DNA from: Kitasatospora sp. CB01950
GTDB taxonomy: Bacteria > Actinomycetota > Actinomycetes > Streptomycetales > Streptomycetaceae
Length of the DNA stretch: 64,000 nt
NCBI RefSeq assembly: GCF_001905465.1
Contig: NZ_LISX01000010.1
Coordinates: 62,001 to 126,000, forward strand
Direction of reading: 5' to 3'
Shown here: positions 62,526-64,000 of the stretch, piece after piece
How the letters are laid out: each line of letters opens with the position of its first letter
Numbering within the stretch: position 1 is the first letter of the stretch
Position numbers and translations under genes: made by a program
Notes under the pieces: generated by a model
What the model was told of the DNA's origin: nothing
Database searches by the model: none
The model's input: the letters and a program-made list of their open reading frames with translations, nothing else

Positions 62526-62562
62526 CGACGGCCCGCCGCCGGGGATCCGGGGCGGGCCGTCG
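62526..62562 (-). terminator. Terminator of the PTS EIIB gene
   Basis: Arms CGACGGCCCGCC and GGCGGGCCGTCG form a 12-bp stem, 12 bases after the EIIB stop. The neighbouring CCCCGGACGT(A/G)CGACGG is present twice in tandem. Confidence 0.87.
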
Positions 62563-62574
62563 GGGGCTCGGTTC

Positions 62575-62808
62575 TCACATCATGTCTTCGATGTCGGCGG
62601 CGATCGGGTCGGCGTCGGTGCCGATGACGACCTGGATGGCCGTGCCCATCTTCACCACGCCGTGCGCGCCGGCCGCCTTGAGCGCCGCCTCGTCGACCTT
62701 GGAGGGGTCGATGACCTCGGTGCGCAGCCGGGTGATGCAGCCCTCGACCTCTTCGATGTTGTCGATTCCGCCGAGACCGGCGACGATCTTCTCAGCCTTG
62801 CTGGCCAT
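62575..62808 (-). CDS. nagF: PTS glucose/N-acetylglucosamine-family EIIB component
   Basis: A 77-residue stand-alone EIIB protein. The phosphorylated Cys is C24 in EGCITRLRTEV, and the AAGAHGVVKMGTAIQVVIG segment is the C-terminal half of the fold. It passes phosphate from EIIA(Crr) to the sugar bound by EIIC. In streptomycetes the GlcNAc system uses separate B and C genes (NagF, NagE), hence the symbol. The gene is divergent from the EIIC gene, with a dre-like site between them. Confidence 0.9.
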   Translation of the reverse strand: MASKAEKIVAGLGGIDNIEEVEGCITRLRTEVIDPSKVDEAALKAAGAHGVVKMGTAIQVVIGTDADPIAADIEDMM

Positions 62809-63066
62809 GGTCTTTCTCCCTCTGTCTCGGCGCTCCGGCGGTCGGTCGCCAGGGTGCCGTACTGCGTGTGCGGTGGTACCGGCCGGAAGTGACTCGGGAT
62901 CAGTCTGCCGCGCTTTCCGACGGCGCGACCAGCATCACCCGATTCCGGACGATATGCCATGTTGATCCACGTTCGGACCAGCTCCGCGCGCGGCCCGCTC
63001 CGTGACCGCCCGAGGATGACGATCGTCGGGCTCGCGAACCCGGCGGACCGCCTCCGGCCCCAGAAA

Positions 63067-63078
63067 TGGTCTACACCA
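63067..63078. promoter_or_regulatory. DasR-type dre site between EIIB and EIIC genes
   Basis: TGGTCTACACCA, flanked by AA and AT, is a near palindrome one base from the dre core TGGTCTAGACCA. It is 92 bases before the EIIC start and would repress both divergent genes when no GlcN-6-phosphate is present. Confidence 0.8.
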
Positions 63079-63169
63079 ATTGTAGGTGTACTCCGACAAC
63101 GCCGGACGGTCCGCCGGTGTTCCTGGCCCCACCCAGAGACCGGACGGGCACGGAAACGGAGGCCGACCA

Positions 63170-64000
63170 ATGAGTTCAGCGGGCGCCACGGCTCATCAGA
63201 GCACCTGGTGGCACACCTTCTACGGCGGCCTGCAGAAGATGGGCCGCAGCCTCCAGCTGCCGGTCGCCGTCCTGCCTGCCGCCGGCATCCTGAACCGCTT
63301 CGGCCAGGACGACATCTTCGGGAAGAACGGCCTCGGCTGGGACCGCGTCGCCACAGCCATCGGCGCGGCCGGCGGCGCGCTCCTCAACCCGGCGCTCGGC
63401 CTGCCGCTGCTGTTCTGCATCGGCGTGGCGATCGGCATGGCCAAGAAGGCCGACGGCTCCACCGCGCTGGCCGCGGTCGCGGGCTTCCTGGTCTACTACG
63501 GCGTCCTGCAGGCCTTCCCGAAGGCCTGCCCGACGCCCTCGGTGCTCGAACAGACGGTCTGCGTCGACTTCGAGGCCAAGACCGCCATCAAGGTGGACTT
63601 CCAGAATCCCGGCGTGCTCGGCGGCATCCTGATGGGCCTCTTCTCGGCCTGGCTGTGGGTGCGCTACCACCGGGTCAAGCTGGTCGACTGGCTGGGATTC
63701 TTCAACGGCCGCCGCCTGGTCCCGATGATCACCGCCCTGGTCGGCCTGCTCTTCGGCTCGCTGATGGTGTGGATCTGGCAGCCGATCGGCACCGGCCTGA
63801 CGGACTTCTCCAAGTGGCTGGCCGACCTCGGCGCCGGCGGCTCCGGCATCTTCGGCGTCGCCAACCGCGCCCTGCTGCTGGTCGGCATGCACCAGCTGCT
63901 GAACACCTTCGTCTGGTTCCAGTTCGGCACCTACACCAACCCCGAGACCGGCAAGACCGCCACCGGCGACATCGGCCGCTTCCTGGCCGGCGACCCGACC
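63170..64000 (+). CDS. nagE2: PTS N-acetylglucosamine-family EIIC permease (3' end outside window)
   Basis: The first 277 residues of a glucose-superfamily EIIC permease; the frame stays open to the end of the window. It starts MSSAGATAHQSTWWHTFYGGLQKMGRSLQLPVAVLPAAGIL, with the usual amphipathic start, and holds GLPLLFCIGVAIGMAKKADGSTALAAVAGFLVYY and GGILMGLFSAWLWVRYH. The segment ANRALLLVGMHQLLNTFVWFQFG, with the HQLLN motif, is the sugar-binding region and is nearer to GlcNAc than to glucose members. GGAGG lies seven bases before the ATG. It imports GlcNAc made by the chitinases; the symbol follows the Streptomyces NagE2 and is provisional. Confidence 0.88.
   Translation, partial: MSSAGATAHQSTWWHTFYGGLQKMGRSLQLPVAVLPAAGILNRFGQDDIFGKNGLGWDRVATAIGAAGGALLNPALGLPLLFCIGVAIGMAKKADGSTALAAVAGFLVYYGVLQAFPKACPTPSVLEQTVCVDFEAKTAIKVDFQNPGVLGGILMGLFSAWLWVRYHRVKLVDWLGFFNGRRLVPMITALVGLLFGSLMVWIWQPIGTGLTDFSKWLADLGAGGSGIFGVANRALLLVGMHQLLNTFVWFQFGTYTNPETGKTATGDIGRFLAGDPT

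Overview
The window is very GC-rich chromosomal DNA of an actinomycete, almost certainly a member of the Streptomycetaceae (Streptomyces or Kitasatospora). The pointers are frequent GTG starts behind purine-rich ribosome binding sites, many 4-base start/stop overlaps, Tat-type and lipoprotein signals, DasR-type dre sites in front of chitinase and GlcNAc-transport genes, an ESX-like WXG100 protein beside a mycosin, and a PAS-GGDEF-EAL protein. Gene content is mostly core-chromosome; I see no insertion sequence, prophage, CRISPR array or large biosynthetic cluster.

Layout. 1-6 kb: the 3' end of an AdhE-type dehydrogenase, a Tat-exported phospholipase C, a pentapeptide-repeat protein linked to an LtrA membrane protein, and a DUF4239 membrane protein. 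6.0-6.4 kb: two near-identical tRNA-Lys genes, each with its own copied terminator. 6.6-19.4 kb: a class A penicillin-binding protein, an EamA transporter, a YciI protein, a two-component system divergent from an ABC transporter, signal peptidase I, chorismate mutase, OsmC, a c-di-GMP protein and a flavin monooxygenase. 19.8-26.5 kb: a DedA protein, a deacetylase-like lipoprotein and a UDP-GlcNAc 2-epimerase, then the most unusual block: a small LASTG membrane peptide, an exosortase-like protease, a processive glycosyltransferase and a secreted protein with a C-terminal membrane anchor. 26.6-33.7 kb: a complete branched-chain amino-acid ABC transporter (livKGFHM order on the minus strand) plus an alpha/beta hydrolase, divergent from a two-subunit 3-oxoacid CoA-transferase. 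33.8-39.6 kb: uracil-DNA glycosylase, a second LtrA protein and the ESX-like/mycosin group. 39.8-47 kb: NagD-type phosphatase, LysR/quinone-reductase pair, SnoaL-like protein, Gfo/Idh/MocA oxidoreductase, a decayed YidC/Oxa1 gene, adenosine-deaminase-family enzyme and a lipoprotein. 47-53.7 kb: DUF445, a UDP-ManNAc/UDP-glucose dehydrogenase, a glycosyltransferase and an ABC-2 exporter. 53.7-64 kb: GroES-like protein, DUF3618, Bcp peroxiredoxin, two large GH18 chitinases, tRNA-Leu, RdgB, a lipoprotein, RNase PH, and the EIIB and EIIC parts of a glucose/GlcNAc-family PTS.

The clearest functional unit is chitin use. Two secreted chitinases carry paired 12-bp operator repeats that flank a TTGAC -35 element, and a related dre site lies between the divergent EIIB and EIIC genes, so chitin breakdown and GlcNAc uptake are probably controlled together by DasR. 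A second theme is the cell envelope: the exosortase-glycosyltransferase block next to a UDP-GlcNAc 2-epimerase, and, 26 kb away, the dehydrogenase that would complete UDP-ManNAcA synthesis, next to another glycosyltransferase and an ABC exporter. The exosortase block is the best candidate here for a poorly described system.
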